This document shows, piece after piece, positions 19,733 to 26,620 of a DNA stretch of 64,000 nt. The first letter of the stretch is position 1, and every line of letters starts with the position of its first letter. The notes below the pieces were generated by a model, which did not search any database, had not been told where the DNA came from, and was given only the letters and a program-made list of their open reading frames with translations. Position numbers and translations under genes: made by a program. The stretch is from Clostridium aceticum (GTDB taxonomy: Bacteria > Bacillota > Clostridia > Peptostreptococcales > Natronincolaceae): contig NZ_CP009687.1 of NCBI RefSeq assembly GCF_001042715.1, positions 3,401,418-3,465,417 on the forward strand, read 5' to 3'.

Positions 19733-20383
19733 TTACTGAACCCAATCTTGGCAAATTTTTACCCCTTCTGCAGCATTGGTGGTAAAAGCATCTGCTCCTA
19801 CATGTTCACAAGCCTCTTTTGTTACAGGATTCCCACCAATGATGATTTTCACATCATCTCTTAGTCCTTCTTTCTTCATTTCATCTATGATATTTTTCAT
19901 AGAGTCAATTGCTAAAGTAAGTACACCACTCATTCCTATGATCTTCGGTTTTACCTCTTTGATCTTTTCCACAAAGGCATCTGGTGATTGATCAATACCG
20001 ATATCATATACTTCAAAACCAGCTGCTTCTGACATACTTCTAAATATGTTTTTGCCAATATCATGTAGGTCTCCTTCTACTGTACCTAGAACAATGCTGC
20101 CTACTTTTTCTGTTGTACCTGAACCAATCACAGGCTTTAAAGTTTCAATAGCACTGGTTAACAGTTCCCCTGCAAAGATGAGATCCCCCACAAAATACTC
20201 TCCCTTGTCAAACAGATCACCTACGATTGCCATCCCTTGTTGACATGCATTTACCACCTTTTGAGCATCTGCTTCGCTTGGGTTTGTTTCTACAAAATCA
20301 TTTAGCATCTCCAACACTTCATCTTCGTCAAGTTCTCCCACTGCATGTGTTAGTGCACTTAGATCCATAGCTAAATTTGACAC
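19733..20383 (-). CDS. Corrinoid methyl-carrier protein A
   Basis: A 216-residue corrinoid protein. The cap domain is followed by EGDLHDIGKNIF, with His107 as cobalt ligand, and by MSGVLTLAIDSMKNII and IIIGGNPVT. It carries the methyl group between a substrate-specific methyltransferase and a tetrahydrofolate methyltransferase. It is a close paralogue of proteins B and C, differing at roughly one residue in ten. Unlike them it has no methyltransferase gene directly downstream, so it may share partners in trans. Its promoter-operator is at 20526-20587. Confidence 0.92.
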   Translation of the reverse strand: MSNLAMDLSALTHAVGELDEDEVLEMLNDFVETNPSEADAQKVVNACQQGMAIVGDLFDKGEYFVGDLIFAGELLTSAIETLKPVIGSGTTEKVGSIVLGTVEGDLHDIGKNIFRSMSEAAGFEVYDIGIDQSPDAFVEKIKEVKPKIIGMSGVLTLAIDSMKNIIDEMKKEGLRDDVKIIIGGNPVTKEACEHVGADAFTTNAAEGVKICQDWVQ

Positions 20384-20525
20384 TTCAGGCTCCCCCTTTT
20401 ACTATTTATATTCTCTAAACCACTAATGTGATTATGAGCCTATTATATAAACATCTAATACATTTTTAACTATCCTCTACCGAAACAATTCTTGTTTGTA
20501 AAAAGTTTTTGTATAAATAGCACTT

Positions 20526-20587
20526 GTATATACATGTATGCTATCTGTATATACTTTAAATTATAACAGACATTTATCTTCTGTCAA
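20526..20587 (-). promoter_or_regulatory. Promoter-operator 1 (upstream of corrinoid protein A)
   Basis: -35 TTGACA (20582-20587), a 16-base spacer ending in TGT, and -10 TATAAT (20560-20565). Five bases further lies GTATATAC (20547-20554), repeated at 20526-20533, exactly 21 bases apart. The first arm covers the expected transcription start. The same arrangement recurs at 23267-23328 and 26499-26560. Confidence 0.88.
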
Positions 20588-20636
20588 TATACTTGTGTGG
20601 TTTTTAAAAATTTTCAAAAAACTTTCATCCATTTAA

Positions 20637-20684
20637 AATGGCAGTTGCAACTCTTATCTTATATAGAATTACAACTGCCTTTTG
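20637..20684 (-). terminator. Terminator after the first 47-residue protein gene
   Basis: GGCAGTTG pairs with CAACTGCC across a 24-base loop, followed by ATTTTAAAT on the minus strand. It separates that gene from promoter-operator 1. The remainder of the 316-base gap 20384-20699 holds only the promoter-operator and an AT-rich leader. Confidence 0.7.
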
Positions 20685-20699
20685 TTTTTCTTCAAATTT

Positions 20700-20843
20700 T
20701 TACATTAATAATGCCATAATAAAATTAAACATCATTTCTTCATAGGTTTGCACCTTGGGACCCATGACACCTTCAAGTCTTTCTTCAAGTTCTGGATGTG
20801 CTGCCTTGTATTCTTCCCATGTCTTATAATACTTTGTATTCAT
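20700..20843 (-). CDS. 47-residue corrinoid-cluster protein, copy 1
   Basis: I do not recognise this family. The 47 residues contain YYKTWEEYK, HPELEERLEGVMGPK and a hydrophobic Met-rich end EEMMFNFIMALLM. The ATG at 20843 has an ideal AAGGAGG site 7 bases upstream. An in-frame extension to 20972 overlaps a promoter and is not used. Two homologues of identical length lie at 21083-21226 and 23505-23648, each directly behind a methyltransferase gene. This copy has its own promoter (20932-20959). It may be a small helper or stabilising subunit; the hydrophobic tail could dock on a partner or membrane. Not a shadow of any larger gene. Confidence 0.82.
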   Translation of the reverse strand: MNTKYYKTWEEYKAAHPELEERLEGVMGPKVQTYEEMMFNFIMALLM

Positions 20844-20931
20844 ACAACATCCTCCTTTACAACACTGAAATTTACCATCAAGAACATATCTGCTGTTTAG
20901 TTCCTTTATCTTACAAATAGTCTTTATAGTA

Positions 20932-20959
20932 ATTATATCAAATTTCTTAGGAGGGTCAA
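20932..20959 (-). promoter_or_regulatory. Promoter of the first 47-residue protein gene
   Basis: -35 TTGACC (20954-20959) and -10 TATAAT (20932-20937) have a 16-base spacer ending in TTGA, as in the cluster's other promoters. No GTATATAC operator follows. Its presence argues against the longer reading frame through this region. Confidence 0.7.
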
Positions 20960-21082
20960 CAAATTTACCCATTATTTATATAATTTGACACTTGTTGGTT
21001 ACTCTGTTAAGATGTCTTCAACTTTACTGATTTCAGTTATTTTGCATCTTCTAGTTATATTATTGAATCAATAAAACACTTT

Positions 21083-21226
21083 TTACATTAATAGTGACAT
21101 AATAAATCCGAACAACATCTCTTCATAGCTTTGCAACTTAGGAGCCATTACCCCTTCCAGTCTCTCTTCGACTTCTGGGTGTTCTGTCTTATATTCTTCC
21201 CATGTCTTGTAATATTTTGTTTCCAT
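21083..21226 (-). CDS. 47-residue corrinoid-cluster protein, copy 2
   Basis: The protein begins METKYYKTWEEYK and ends EEMLFGFIMSLLM, aligning with copies 1 and 3 over all 47 residues without gaps. The central RLEGVMAPK is shared. The ATG at 21226 has an AAGGAGG site 6 bases upstream and lies 13 bases after the stop of methyltransferase 2, so it is the last gene of a corrinoid-methyltransferase operon. The constant charged N-terminal helix and hydrophobic C-terminus suggest a conserved binding surface. Too short for usual gene-calling thresholds, hence easily missed. Confidence 0.87.
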   Translation of the reverse strand: METKYYKTWEEYKTEHPEVEERLEGVMAPKLQSYEEMLFGFIMSLLM

Positions 21227-21239
21227 ATAGCTCCTCCTT

Positions 21240-22409
21240 CTAGTAGTGTGCATTCTCAGCTACATATTCCACTACCGCCTGTAGATTTTCAATATTAACA
21301 CTATCTACAGTGATAATGCTCTTATCGAAACCAAAATAATATTTCCCGCCAGGTGCAAGAATATCAATAAGTTCCTTCGCTTTATCAATACACTGTTCTT
21401 TTGTTCCTGTCTTTAATAATGTAAGCGGATAAAAACCTGTAATGATATGCTTTTTACCTAGCTTTTCTTTTACGATTTTTGGATCTCCAAATTCGAACAT
21501 CATTCTTGTATTTTCTGGTAATTCATATAAGTAGTCAATGTATCTCATCCAATCATGCTCAACAAACAGTGTCGATGGTTGTCCAGCAGCTGCCATATCT
21601 TCCACTAGCTTTTTAAAAGTTGGCCAGTAATACTTTTCAAAGTCCTTTGGACGTATATATGGTGCCATATGTAATGGAATAAAGGTAGAACCGTACTTTG
21701 AAGGATTTTTAGGTACTCCCTTCTTTACCATCATAGGAGTAATTGCTTCGCAAGCCGCTGCTAACTTATCAGGACATCGTCTAAGATCGCTTGTAACACC
21801 TTTGAAACCTCTAATTAGGTCAGCTACCATATCAAAAGGTGCTTCAGTAGCTCCTGTAAATAACGGAGGTGCATAGCCATGCTTTTCAGACAGTTTTCCA
21901 AATATTTTTCCCATGTTACCTGTTTCATCATAGAATGCCTTAAATGCTTTTGCTAATACTATGGACTTTTGTGCTGGATTCGTATCTAGTTCTGTATACA
22001 ATCTTGGGATGACCTTCTCCATAATACAGTCATAAGGTGAAGCGATAAATTCATCATATTCTTCTGGTTCCAATCCATGAACCTCTGGATGTTGTAAAAA
22101 CCCACTGGAGCCCATCACAAAGGTTTTTGCTCCTAATATTTTATAATAGGAAGGAAATCTTATAGAGCTTAGTGGTAACGTATCGGAAGCAAAGTCCTGA
22201 CATACCTTATCGAGAATTTCCTCTAACATAGTGGTATCCCACTGTTCCTTTGCTAAGTCTTTACCTGCATACTGTATAGCAAACTCAGATGAAAATCTTA
22301 CAGCACCAATAGGTACTCTTTTGGGAATTTTTCCATCTACTAGGTTTCGAAATAATTGCGTTCTTTCTTGAGCTAGCGTTATGGTATCTAAAGCTACTCT
22401 ATCACTCAT
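21240..22409 (-). CDS. UroD-family corrinoid methyltransferase 2
   Basis: The 389-residue protein belongs to the uroporphyrinogen decarboxylase superfamily as used in methyl transfer (MtaA/MtbA and O-demethylase MT I relatives). Typical segments are PKRVPIGA, FIPLHMAPYIRPKDFEKYYWP, LFVEHDWMRYIDYL and GGKYYFGFDKSI. It should transfer a methyl group between a substrate (or coenzyme) and the corrinoid protein encoded one base upstream. The H-x-C...C zinc motif of MtaA/MtbA is not visible, so it is not simply a coenzyme M methylase. Aromatic methyl ethers are one plausible substrate class, unproven. The start abuts the corrinoid B stop, implying coupled translation. Confidence 0.85.
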   Translation of the reverse strand: MSDRVALDTITLAQERTQLFRNLVDGKIPKRVPIGAVRFSSEFAIQYAGKDLAKEQWDTTMLEEILDKVCQDFASDTLPLSSIRFPSYYKILGAKTFVMGSSGFLQHPEVHGLEPEEYDEFIASPYDCIMEKVIPRLYTELDTNPAQKSIVLAKAFKAFYDETGNMGKIFGKLSEKHGYAPPLFTGATEAPFDMVADLIRGFKGVTSDLRRCPDKLAAACEAITPMMVKKGVPKNPSKYGSTFIPLHMAPYIRPKDFEKYYWPTFKKLVEDMAAAGQPSTLFVEHDWMRYIDYLYELPENTRMMFEFGDPKIVKEKLGKKHIITGFYPLTLLKTGTKEQCIDKAKELIDILAPGGKYYFGFDKSIITVDSVNIENLQAVVEYVAENAHY

Positions 22410-22410
22410 A

Positions 22411-23061
22411 TTACTTCACCCACCCTTGGCAAATCTTCACACCTTCTGCAGCATTTGTAGTAAAAGCATCTGCTCCAACATGCTCGCAGGCTTCTTTGGT
22501 TACAGGATTACCACCGATGATGATTTTTACATCATCTCTTAATCCTTGATTTTTCATTTCATCTATAATATTTTTCATAGAATCAATGGCTAAAGTAAGC
22601 ACGCCACTCATTCCTATAATCTGCGGTTTTGTTTCTTTAACCTTTTGTACAAAAGCTTCTGCTGATTGGTCGATACCGATATCATGTACTTCAAAACCAG
22701 CTGCTTCTGACATACTTCTAAAGATGTTTTTACCAATATCATGTAGGTCTCCCTCTACTGTACCAAGAACAATGGTGCCTACTTTTTCTGTAGATCCAGA
22801 ACCAATTACTGGCTTTAATGTTTCAATAGCACTGGTTAGTAATTCTCCTGCAAAGATTAAATCACCAACAAAGTACTCTCCCTTGTCAAATAAATCCCCT
22901 ACAACTGCCATTCCTTGTTGGCATGCGTTTACTACCTTTTGTGCATCTTCTTCACTTGGGTTTGTTCCTACAAATTCATTTAGCATCTCTAATACTTGAT
23001 CCTCATCAAGCTCCCCCACTGCTTGTGTCAGTACATTTAAATCCATTGCTAATTCTCCCAT
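22411..23061 (-). CDS. Corrinoid methyl-carrier protein B
   Basis: A 216-residue corrinoid protein with the cap domain, GDLHDIG (His107 ligand) and IIGGNPVTKEACEHVGADAF. It differs from protein C at only four residues, although the methyltransferases behind them are far less alike. I use the ATG at 23061: it has an AAGGGGGA ribosome binding site 7 bases upstream and gives the same length as A and C; a frame to 23106 lacks one. Promoter-operator 2 lies at 23267-23328. Confidence 0.93.
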   Translation of the reverse strand: MGELAMDLNVLTQAVGELDEDQVLEMLNEFVGTNPSEEDAQKVVNACQQGMAVVGDLFDKGEYFVGDLIFAGELLTSAIETLKPVIGSGSTEKVGTIVLGTVEGDLHDIGKNIFRSMSEAAGFEVHDIGIDQSAEAFVQKVKETKPQIIGMSGVLTLAIDSMKNIIDEMKNQGLRDDVKIIIGGNPVTKEACEHVGADAFTTNAAEGVKICQGWVK

Positions 23062-23266
23062 TTTGACTTCCCCCTTATTTATATAAGTTAATATATTTTC
23101 TCTCAATCCATAAAATAATTAAGAGTTTGATAACACAAATTTCAAAATGTTTTCAATCACCTTGAAAAAACAAACCGCTAGAATCAATGTGTTTTTATAT
23201 TTCTAGCCTTTATTCACTTGCACTGAAGGTTGTATTCTAACGTTAAATGCATTTATAACTATACTT

Positions 23267-23328
23267 GTATATACATGTAGTTTAACTGTATATATCTATA
23301 ATTATATCAGACATATTTTTCCTGTCAA
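23267..23328 (-). promoter_or_regulatory. Promoter-operator 2 (upstream of corrinoid protein B)
   Basis: -35 TTGACA (23323-23328), a 16-base spacer ending in TGTCTGA, and -10 TATAAT (23301-23306). Operator arms are at 23288-23295 (GTATATAT on the plus strand) and 23267-23274 (GTATATAC), again 21 bases apart and 5 bases from the -10 box. A leader of about 210 bases follows in which I see nothing else. Confidence 0.88.
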
Positions 23329-23430
23329 TATTTAGAGAGAGGCTTTTTATAATTTTCAAAAAAATTTTTATAATGTCTCTACAATTGAGGAAACGCCAGC
23401 ATCAAAGCACCAGAGACTCCTTCGCCTCAA

Positions 23431-23478
23431 ACAAAAGGGTAGGTATCCTTCTATTTGTACATAGAAGGATACCTACCC
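23431..23478 (-). terminator. Strong terminator of the methyltransferase 1 operon
   Basis: An uninterrupted 18-bp stem (23437-23454 with 23461-23478, GGGTAGGTATCC...) and a 6-base loop are followed on the minus strand by TTTTGTTTG. It lies 27 bases after the third 47-residue gene. Confidence 0.9.
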
Positions 23479-23504
23479 TGCTTTACACTTTATTTCTATT
23501 GTTT

Positions 23505-23648
23505 TTACATCAATAACATCATAACAAAGCCAAATACCATTTCTTCATAACTTTGCATCTTAGGAGCCATTACTCCCTCAAGTCTATCTTCAATTTCTGG
23601 GTGTTCTGCCTTATATTCTTCCCATGCCTTATAATATTTCGTATCCAT
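23505..23648 (-). CDS. 47-residue corrinoid-cluster protein, copy 3
   Basis: It begins MDTKYYKAWEEYK, has DRLEGVMAPK in the middle and ends EEMVFGFVMMLLM. It aligns end to end with copies 1 and 2. The ATG at 23648 has an AAGGGGGA site and lies 14 bases after the stop of methyltransferase 1, mirroring the position of copy 2 behind methyltransferase 2. The conserved order corrinoid protein, methyltransferase, 47-residue protein in two operons argues that the three products work together. No known family recognised. Confidence 0.87.
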   Translation of the reverse strand: MDTKYYKAWEEYKAEHPEIEDRLEGVMAPKMQSYEEMVFGFVMMLLM

Positions 23649-23662
23649 GCAGCATCCCCCTT

Positions 23663-24841
23663 CTAATAATTAGCATTTTCTGCTACATATTCTAGAACCG
23701 CTTTTAGGTTATCAACGTTTACGCTATCTGCTGTTATGATACCTTTGTCAAAACCAAAGATATATTTCCCTCCTGGTGCAAGAATATCAATCATTTCTTT
23801 TGCCTTATCAATACATTCTTGCTTTGTACCTGTTTTTAGTAATCCAATTGGATAAAATCCAGTAATAATATGTTTCTTACCTAGCTTTTCTTTCACAAGC
23901 TTAGGATCGCCATATTCAAACCACATTCTTGTATTCTCAGGAAGTTCATATAAATAATCAATATATCTCATCCAATCATGTTCAACAAATAGCAATGATG
24001 GTTGACCTTTATCAGCTAATCCATCCACTAGTTTCTTAAAGGTAGGCCAATAGTACTTTTCGAAATCCTTTGGTCGTATATATGGTGCCATATGAAGTGG
24101 GATAAAAGTAGCTCCATAATTACTAGGTGGATGATGGGGTGTACCTTGCTTAAGCATCAAAGGCAATGCTACCTCACAAGCAGCTTCTACCTTATCAGGG
24201 CATCGTCTAAGATCTCCAGTAATACCTTTGAATCCTCTTAATTGGTCTGCAACGAAGTCAAAAGGTGCCTCTGTCATTAGTTCGATTCCACCTAAAGGAG
24301 AATAACCATACTTTTCAGTTAGTTTTCCAATTACTCCCAAAGCAGCAAACAACTCATCATAATAGGCTTTGAAGGCTTTCCCAAAAGCTATAGCTCTTTG
24401 ACCAGGGTTTGTATCCAATTCTGTATAGATTCGAGGTAGAATTTTTTCCATAATACAATCATAGGGTGAAGCAATAAATTCATCATATTCTTCAGCTTCC
24501 AGCCCATGAATCTCAGGGTGCTGCATAAAACCACTGGAGCCCATAACAAAGTTTCTAGCTCCTAACAGTTTATAATGCAAAGGATTTCTTAAATTCATTG
24601 CTGCAGGATTAGTATCAGAAACAAAATCCTGACAAACCTTTTCATATACTTCCTCCAGCAAATTATAATCCCACTGTACTTCTGCTAGATCTTTGCCTGC
24701 ATATTGAATGGCAAACTCAAGCGTTAAGTTGGAGTTAACTGGCACTCTCTTAGGAATTTTGCCATCATATATGTCTTTAAATAGTTGTGTTCTTTCCTGC
24801 TGTAAAGCCTTTACGTCTTGTGCCGTTACAGCACTAGTCAT
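23663..24841 (-). CDS. UroD-family corrinoid methyltransferase 1
   Basis: A 392-residue paralogue of methyltransferase 2, sharing FIPLHMAPYIRPKDFEKYYW, FVEHDWMRYIDYLYELPENT, GKKHIITGFYP and GGKYIFGFDKGIIT. The two diverge in the N-terminal third and in the segment around residues 170-190 (LGVIGKLTEKYGYSPLGGIEL here), which may set substrate choice. It starts one base after the corrinoid C stop and is followed by 47-residue copy 3. Cytoplasmic methyl transfer to the adjacent corrinoid protein is inferred from family and position; the substrate is unknown. Confidence 0.85.
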   Translation of the reverse strand: MTSAVTAQDVKALQQERTQLFKDIYDGKIPKRVPVNSNLTLEFAIQYAGKDLAEVQWDYNLLEEVYEKVCQDFVSDTNPAAMNLRNPLHYKLLGARNFVMGSSGFMQHPEIHGLEAEEYDEFIASPYDCIMEKILPRIYTELDTNPGQRAIAFGKAFKAYYDELFAALGVIGKLTEKYGYSPLGGIELMTEAPFDFVADQLRGFKGITGDLRRCPDKVEAACEVALPLMLKQGTPHHPPSNYGATFIPLHMAPYIRPKDFEKYYWPTFKKLVDGLADKGQPSLLFVEHDWMRYIDYLYELPENTRMWFEYGDPKLVKEKLGKKHIITGFYPIGLLKTGTKQECIDKAKEMIDILAPGGKYIFGFDKGIITADSVNVDNLKAVLEYVAENANY

Positions 24842-24842
24842 A

Positions 24843-25493
24843 TTAGCTCACCCACCCTTGACAAATCTTTACTCCTTCTGCAGCATTTGTAGTGAAAGCA
24901 TCTGCCCCAACATGTTGGCAAGCTTCTTTGGTTACAGGGTTACCACCGATGATGATTTTTACATCATCTCTTAATCCTTGATTTTTCATTTCATCTATAA
25001 TATTTTTCATAGAATCAATAGCTAAAGTAAGCACGCCACTCATTCCTATAATCTGTGGTTTTGTTTCTTTAACCTTTTGTACAAAAGCTTCTGCTGATTG
25101 GTCAATACCGATATCATGTACTTCAAAACCAGCTGCTTCTGACATACTTCTAAAGATGTTTTTACCAATATCATGTAGGTCTCCCTCTACTGTACCAAGA
25201 ACAATGGTGCCTACTTTTTCTGTAGATCCAGAACCAATTACTGGCTTTAATGTTTCAATAGCACTGGTTAATAATTCTCCTGCAAAGATTAAATCACCAA
25301 CAAAGTACTCTCCCTTGTCAAATAAATCCCCTACAACTGCCATTCCTTGTTGGCATGCGTTTACTACCTTTTGTGCATCTTCTTCACTTGGGTTTGTTCC
25401 TACAAACTCATTTAGCATCTCTAATACTTGGTCCTCATCAAGTTCTCCTACCGCTTGTGTCAATACGTTTAAGTCCATTGTTAATTCTGCCAT
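24843..25493 (-). CDS. Corrinoid methyl-carrier protein C
   Basis: A 216-residue corrinoid protein, the near twin of B (four differences, at residues 2, 5, near 194 and the last). GDLHDIG with His107 binds the cobalt. It is the second gene of an operon led by the methyl-THF methyltransferase (158 bases upstream) and directly precedes methyltransferase 1. A GGGGGA ribosome binding site precedes the ATG. It is the likely shuttle from methyltransferase 1 to the THF methyltransferase. Confidence 0.93.
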   Translation of the reverse strand: MAELTMDLNVLTQAVGELDEDQVLEMLNEFVGTNPSEEDAQKVVNACQQGMAVVGDLFDKGEYFVGDLIFAGELLTSAIETLKPVIGSGSTEKVGTIVLGTVEGDLHDIGKNIFRSMSEAAGFEVHDIGIDQSAEAFVQKVKETKPQIIGMSGVLTLAIDSMKNIIDEMKNQGLRDDVKIIIGGNPVTKEACQHVGADAFTTNAAEGVKICQGWVS

Positions 25494-25651
25494 TTTTAAT
25501 TCCCCCTTGTTTTTATTTGGATTGTATCGTTTAAAAAAACATCTCTCTTATCTGTATATTATTAATTAAGTACTTCATTTATAATTAAATAAGGTGATTG
25601 AATACGTTTTCAATTTTCTGTAGAAGGTTTCTATTTTTATTATCTATATGA

Positions 25652-26458
25652 TTACTCCTTGATAGGACCAATTTTATTCTTTCTATAGGCATTGGAGTAT
25701 TTTCTACAGTGCTTATCTTTTCCAAGTAGTGCTTCTGTTGCCAGCAATGCTGCCATCATATCTCTGTTGCAAGGATCCATAATTGCAGAGTCCATACCTA
25801 CATAAGAAGCAATTGTTAAGAAACTTTGATTTACTACTTTTCTTAAAGGCATACCGAAGGAGATATTACTCAATCCTGAAGTCACTTTAATAGTAGGATA
25901 CATTTCCTTAATTGTTTTGGTTGTTTCTACAAAGTTCGTTAAGGATGTATTGTCTGTTGAAAGTGCCATTACTAAAGGATCGATATGTATTCTATCTGGT
26001 GTAATATCATACTTTGCAGCCTTTTCAACCAAAATTTTTGTTATATCTACTCTTGTTTGAACATCTGAAGGAATTCCTTTATTATCACAGGTTAATCCAA
26101 TTACCTGCCACTCTGTTCCTTGAATCAATGGGTAAATCACTTCACACTTTCCACCTTCTTCAGATACAGAATTAATAAGCCCTGGTTTTTTAGCATATTT
26201 TAATACAGCTTCAATTGTTTTTGCATTTGGACTATCAATACTTAATGGCTTGTTTACCGCATCTTGAACAATGTCCATTAACCACTTTAAGGTTTCAACT
26301 TCAAACTCAGGTGCAGTACTTGCACATACATCAATATAATCAGCACCTGTATCTACTTGCTTTAAGGCAAGATTTCGAATAAACTCTTCGTCTTTGCTTT
26401 CAATAGCTTTTTTCACACTTGGAATTGTTCCATTAATCTTTTCCCCAATAATAATCAT
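25652..26458 (-). CDS. Methyltetrahydrofolate:corrinoid methyltransferase (MtgA/AcsE type)
   Basis: The 268-residue protein is a pterin-binding TIM barrel like AcsE and MtgA. It begins IIIGEKINGTIPSVKKAI, followed by DTGADYIDVCAS, PLSIDSPN, GLINSVSEE, IHIDPLVMALSTDN and TSGLSNISFGMP. These line the folate pocket; the Asp of IDP and the Asn of SGLSN are the usual pterin contacts. It would move methyl groups between Co(I)/methyl-corrinoid proteins and (methyl-)tetrahydrofolate, linking the demethylation systems to the Wood-Ljungdahl folate branch. First gene of the operon under promoter-operator 3. Confidence 0.92.
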   Translation of the reverse strand: MIIIGEKINGTIPSVKKAIESKDEEFIRNLALKQVDTGADYIDVCASTAPEFEVETLKWLMDIVQDAVNKPLSIDSPNAKTIEAVLKYAKKPGLINSVSEEGGKCEVIYPLIQGTEWQVIGLTCDNKGIPSDVQTRVDITKILVEKAAKYDITPDRIHIDPLVMALSTDNTSLTNFVETTKTIKEMYPTIKVTSGLSNISFGMPLRKVVNQSFLTIASYVGMDSAIMDPCNRDMMAALLATEALLGKDKHCRKYSNAYRKNKIGPIKE

Positions 26459-26498
26459 TTAAATTCCCACCTTTATTAAAAATATATCTTCGTCTCCT

Positions 26499-26560
26499 GT
26501 ATATACATGTATTGTATCTGTATATACTTATAATTATATCAGACATTTTTCTCCTGTCAA
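26499..26560 (-). promoter_or_regulatory. Promoter-operator 3 (upstream of the THF methyltransferase)
   Basis: -35 TTGACA (26555-26560), a 16-base spacer ending in TGTCTGA, and -10 TATAAT (26533-26538). Operator arms GTATATAC lie at 26520-26527 and 26499-26506, 21 bases apart, the first 5 bases from the -10 box. A 60-bp sequence similar throughout to promoter-operators 1 and 2, including the AT-rich upstream part. Confidence 0.9.
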
Positions 26561-26620
26561 TATATCTGTAAAGGTTTTTTATAATTTTCAAAATATTTTT
26601 TTCTATAGCAAATTTTAGAT

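Noticed and set aside
20700-20972. 90-residue reading of the first small corrinoid-cluster gene
   Set aside because: The upstream extension runs over a promoter and lacks similarity to the other copies; the 47-residue start has the ribosome binding site.
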